The notes beneath the pieces are model-generated. The model saw only the letters and a list, made by a program, of their open reading frames with translations, did not search any database and was not told the origin of the DNA. Below, piece by piece: positions 62,226 to 64,000 of a stretch of 64,000 nt of DNA. Both the position numbers and the translations under genes were made by a program. This DNA comes from Reichenbachiella carrageenanivorans (GTDB taxonomy: Bacteria > Bacteroidota > Bacteroidia > Cytophagales > Cyclobacteriaceae), in assembly GCF_025639805.1 (NCBI RefSeq), contig NZ_CP106735.1, forward strand, positions 2,513,501 to 2,577,500, given 5' to 3'. Numbering within the stretch: the first letter of the stretch is position 1; every line of letters begins with the position of its first letter.

Positions 62226-62723
62226 ATGAAGAAAACTAGTATGGCGGCTAACAATGAATACCCATTGACAGGGTATAGGTTTGTAATTAATTTTGAAGGA
62301 GCTAAAACGCTCGGTAATAAAGCCACGGATGGTAGCGATGCTAGTTTTCAAGAAATATCAGGCATAAGTGCAGAAATCCCTGTGGAGGAAATCCAAGAAG
62401 GTGGGGAGAATCGGTTTGTACACCGACTCCCCCAACCTATCCGGTATTCAAATCTCATTTTGAAACGAGGGCTGACACAGAAAACTTCCGAATTGACCAA
62501 TTGGTGCAAGACCACCATGGAGGGAGGGCTCAGGAAGCCGATCGAACTAAAGCAAGTAGTGGTTCAGCTTCTCGACGAAGAAAACAAACCCGTATTGGGT
62601 TGGAGTTTTTTGAATGCCTACCCTGTCAAATGGGAATATTCTGCCCTGGAAGCCTCTAAAGGAGACATATTCATTCAAACAGTAGAGTTGTCCCATCAAG
62701 GTTTTGTAGAATTAGACATGTGA
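62226..62723 (+). CDS. eCIS inner tube protein 2 (baseplate-proximal, Afp5-like)
   Basis: A 165-residue paralogue of tube protein 1 with the same fold plan (TGYRFVINFEGAKTLG, FQEISGISAEIPVEEIQEGG, NLILKRGLTQKTSELTNWC, FLNAYPVKWEYSALEASKGDIFIQTVELSHQGF). In Afp-like systems such a second copy forms the first ring(s) next to the baseplate. ATG 62241 is also possible and matches the tube 1 start better. It is followed 5 bp later by the DUF5908 gene. Confidence 0.92.
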   Translation: MKKTSMAANNEYPLTGYRFVINFEGAKTLGNKATDGSDASFQEISGISAEIPVEEIQEGGENRFVHRLPQPIRYSNLILKRGLTQKTSELTNWCKTTMEGGLRKPIELKQVVVQLLDEENKPVLGWSFLNAYPVKWEYSALEASKGDIFIQTVELSHQGFVELDM

Positions 62724-62728
62724 TCCCA

Positions 62729-62902
62729 ATGGCCATAGAAATAAAGGAATTAAAAGTAATCATGCAGGTCAAAGACCCGCACTCGAGCACTGGAGCAAAA
62801 GTTGAATTTGAAAAAAATATGGAACAGCGAATTGTCGAAGAAAGCGTACGGAAAAGCGTAGAAATCGTGACTAAAAAGCTAGAACGGCTTTTCGAACGAT
62901 AA
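62729..62902 (+). CDS. DUF5908 small eCIS protein
   Basis: The 57-residue protein begins MAIEIKELKVIMQV, the hallmark of the DUF5908 family found between tube and LysM baseplate genes of Bacteroidota eCIS loci. The rest is a charged amphipathic helix (RIVEESVRKSVEIVTKKLERLF). An upstream GTG at 62720 overlapping the previous gene is possible, but the ATG matches the family start. The function of the family is not known; a small assembly or baseplate factor is likely. Confidence 0.85.
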   Translation: MAIEIKELKVIMQVKDPHSSTGAKVEFEKNMEQRIVEESVRKSVEIVTKKLERLFER

Positions 62903-62959
62903 CCCAATGGGGCTATTCATCTATAAACCCTAACCTACTTATTCCAACCATACTTAACC

Positions 62960-63652
62960 ATGCAAAACACAGGAAATTCAGATTCACTTCAAACGAAGGT
63001 TAAATTTATAGCCTATAGCGATGAAAAGGGCAAAGAAAAAAAAGGGACGCCTTATGAAGTGAAAATCAACCCTGCTTCAATTAGTCACAACAAGTCAATC
63101 GCCTATACCACGGAGGAGCAAGTCAAAGGCAGTATTGATCGAACCCATGCGTTTAAGCATATCAATGCAGAAACAATCAGCCTCGAAATCGTGATAGATG
63201 GAACGGGCGCTGGTGGAGCACTCAATGTAGTAGAAGATGTGAGTGAAGAGATAAAAAAATTAGAAGAAGTAGTATACCATTACGATGGTGAAATGCACGA
63301 AACCAATTATGTAGGGATTGTTTGGGGTGATTTAATGTTCTTTGGTCGATTGACCAATCTTGATTTTGCACATACGCTATTCAAACCAAGTGGACAACCA
63401 CTAAGAACAAAGGTGAAAATGTCGTTTGTGAGCTCTAAGGGTATGTCGGCACAAGCCTTAGAAATGAATGTAAGTTCTCCTGATTTGAGTCACTTGGTCA
63501 CCGTGACCATAGGAGATACTTTGCCTTTGATGTGTCAAAGGATATATAAATCAAGTCAGTATTACCTACAGGTGGCTAGACTCAACGGCTTGACTGATTT
63601 TAGGAATTTAGAACCTGGGAGACAGCTTTTGTTCCCACCTATAAAAAAGTAA
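62960..63652 (+). CDS. eCIS LysM-containing baseplate/tube-initiator protein (Afp7-like)
   Basis: A 230-residue protein with an N-terminal domain of the CIS tube-protein type (KVKFIAYSDEKGKEKKGTPYEVKINPASISHNKSIAY...). The middle includes YVGIVWGDLMFFGRLTNLDFAHTLFKPSGQPLRTKVKMSF, and the C-terminal LysM-like domain (about 180-230) includes VTIGDTLPLMCQRIYKSSQYYLQVARLNGL and a final LLFPP. In T4-like machines this corresponds to gp53/gp54-type parts that join the tube to the spike and wedge. The last stop is 3 bp before the VgrG-like gene. Confidence 0.93.
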   Translation: MQNTGNSDSLQTKVKFIAYSDEKGKEKKGTPYEVKINPASISHNKSIAYTTEEQVKGSIDRTHAFKHINAETISLEIVIDGTGAGGALNVVEDVSEEIKKLEEVVYHYDGEMHETNYVGIVWGDLMFFGRLTNLDFAHTLFKPSGQPLRTKVKMSFVSSKGMSAQALEMNVSSPDLSHLVTVTIGDTLPLMCQRIYKSSQYYLQVARLNGLTDFRNLEPGRQLLFPPIKK

Positions 63653-63655
63653 ATA

Positions 63656-64000
63656 ATGGCAGGGAAAGGAGCAATGAGTGCAAGCGCAGGAGGAGTAGTT
63701 ACTTATAAAATTAAAAGTGAAGGTCAAGAGTTGCCAGGTGAATACCTGCCATTTTCTATTAGAGTGTCCAAAGAACTCAATAGAATCTCTTATGCGAGAA
63801 TAGAATTTTATGAAGGAGGGGTAGGTGAGACGGTAGAGTATGGCGTTACGGAGTCGGGCTTCTTTGAACCTGGCAAGGAAATAACCATTCAATTGGGGTA
63901 TTCATCTGATGACGAAGATGTGTTTACGGGTATTGTCACCAAACATGCGATGAAGGTTACCGAATCGGGATCTTTCATGCTTCAGATTGAATGCAGAGAC
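63656..64000 (+). CDS. VgrG-like spike protein (3' truncated by window end)
   Basis: An open frame of 115 codons from ATG 63656 to the window edge with no stop. A short flexible Gly/Ala/Ser leader (about 1-14) is followed by VVTYKIKSEGQELPGEYLPFSIRVSKELNRISYARIEFYEG, FFEPGKEITIQLGY and FTGIVTKHAMKV. These form the start of the gp27-like ring of Afp8/VgrG spikes. Adjacent genes past the edge should be PAAR and baseplate wedge proteins. Confidence 0.85.
   Translation, partial: MAGKGAMSASAGGVVTYKIKSEGQELPGEYLPFSIRVSKELNRISYARIEFYEGGVGETVEYGVTESGFFEPGKEITIQLGYSSDDEDVFTGIVTKHAMKVTESGSFMLQIECRD

Noticed and set aside
56717..64000. Prophage or type VI secretion system as the identity of the contractile genes
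   Set aside because: No capsid, portal, terminase, integrase or lysis genes are seen, and no TssB/C, TssJLM or ClpV. DUF4255, DUF5908, LysM and the AAA+ ATPase are eCIS marks.
1..64000. CRISPR arrays, tRNA or rRNA genes, and transposases
   Set aside because: No regular spaced repeats, no cloverleaf or rRNA signatures and no transposase motifs were seen by eye on either strand.

Overview
The window looks like a chromosome segment of a marine, polysaccharide-degrading Bacteroidota, most likely of the Cytophagales. The signs are a SusC/SusD pair, a hybrid two-component sensor, type IX secretion C-terminal domains, many short-signal-peptide lipoproteins, few Shine-Dalgarno sites and a Bacteroidota-type dcw cluster. 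Assignment below phylum is inference. No rRNA, tRNA, CRISPR array, insertion sequence or integrase was seen.

Layout. (1) 1-1964: 3' part of an RND efflux pump with its terminator. (2) About 2.3-22.9 kb: a polysaccharide utilisation locus. It holds a secreted CBM96-like/FN3/beta-helix protein, a SurA-like lipoprotein, a hybrid two-component regulator on the minus strand, a surface lipoprotein, a GH2 enzyme, SusC, SusD, an agarase-like GH-A clan enzyme and a sulfatase. This content suggests a sulfated marine galactan such as agar or porphyran, or a related glycan; the substrate is not proven. Copies of TGTAAC/GTTACA cluster in the gaps before the surface lipoprotein and before SusC, and both gaps contain TGTAAC-N16-TGTAAC, so they are candidate operators. 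The regulator's receiver domain lacks its phospho-acceptor Asp. (3) 23.4-24.1 kb: a small secreted protein, two terminators and a possible gene remnant. (4) 24.2-39.5 kb: the division and cell-wall (dcw) cluster mraZ-rsmH-ftsL-ftsI-murE-mraY-murD-ftsW-murG-murC-ftsQ-ftsA-ftsZ. It is tightly coupled, with 4-bp ATGA overlaps at most joints, and is preceded by a 10-bp-periodic GTGG array that looks like the MraZ operator. (5) 39.5-42.4 kb: an inverted-repeat-rich gap and three minor genes, including an FMN reductase.

(6) About 42.4-64.0 kb, running off the right edge: an extracellular contractile injection system (eCIS) locus. The plus-strand structural operon reads GH18 membrane protein, DUF4255 tail terminator, unknown 351-aa protein, sheath, tube 1, tube 2, DUF5908 small protein, LysM baseplate protein and a truncated VgrG-like spike. 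The eCIS AAA+ ATPase (46.0 kb) lies apart from it. Between them is a minus-strand block with a membrane-anchored nSTAND1-WD40 protein, a PorT-like barrel protein, a lipoprotein and a 1089-aa fusion of a nucleotide-transporter-like membrane domain, HEAT repeats and a cyclic-nucleotide-binding domain. Divergent from the ATPase is a 648-aa protein with no signal peptide and a disordered N-terminus, the best cargo candidate, followed 8 bp later by an LRR lipoprotein.

The eCIS locus is the most interesting part. The core is recognisable and close in content to the Algoriphagus-type systems. The accessory set is not explained by known eCIS parts: a membrane-anchored, SleL/YaaH-like GH18, the STAND sensor, the transporter-HEAT-cNMP fusion, and a cargo with a duplicated WxxLFxQ motif. 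Together they suggest a contractile system tied to the cell envelope and gated by intracellular signals.
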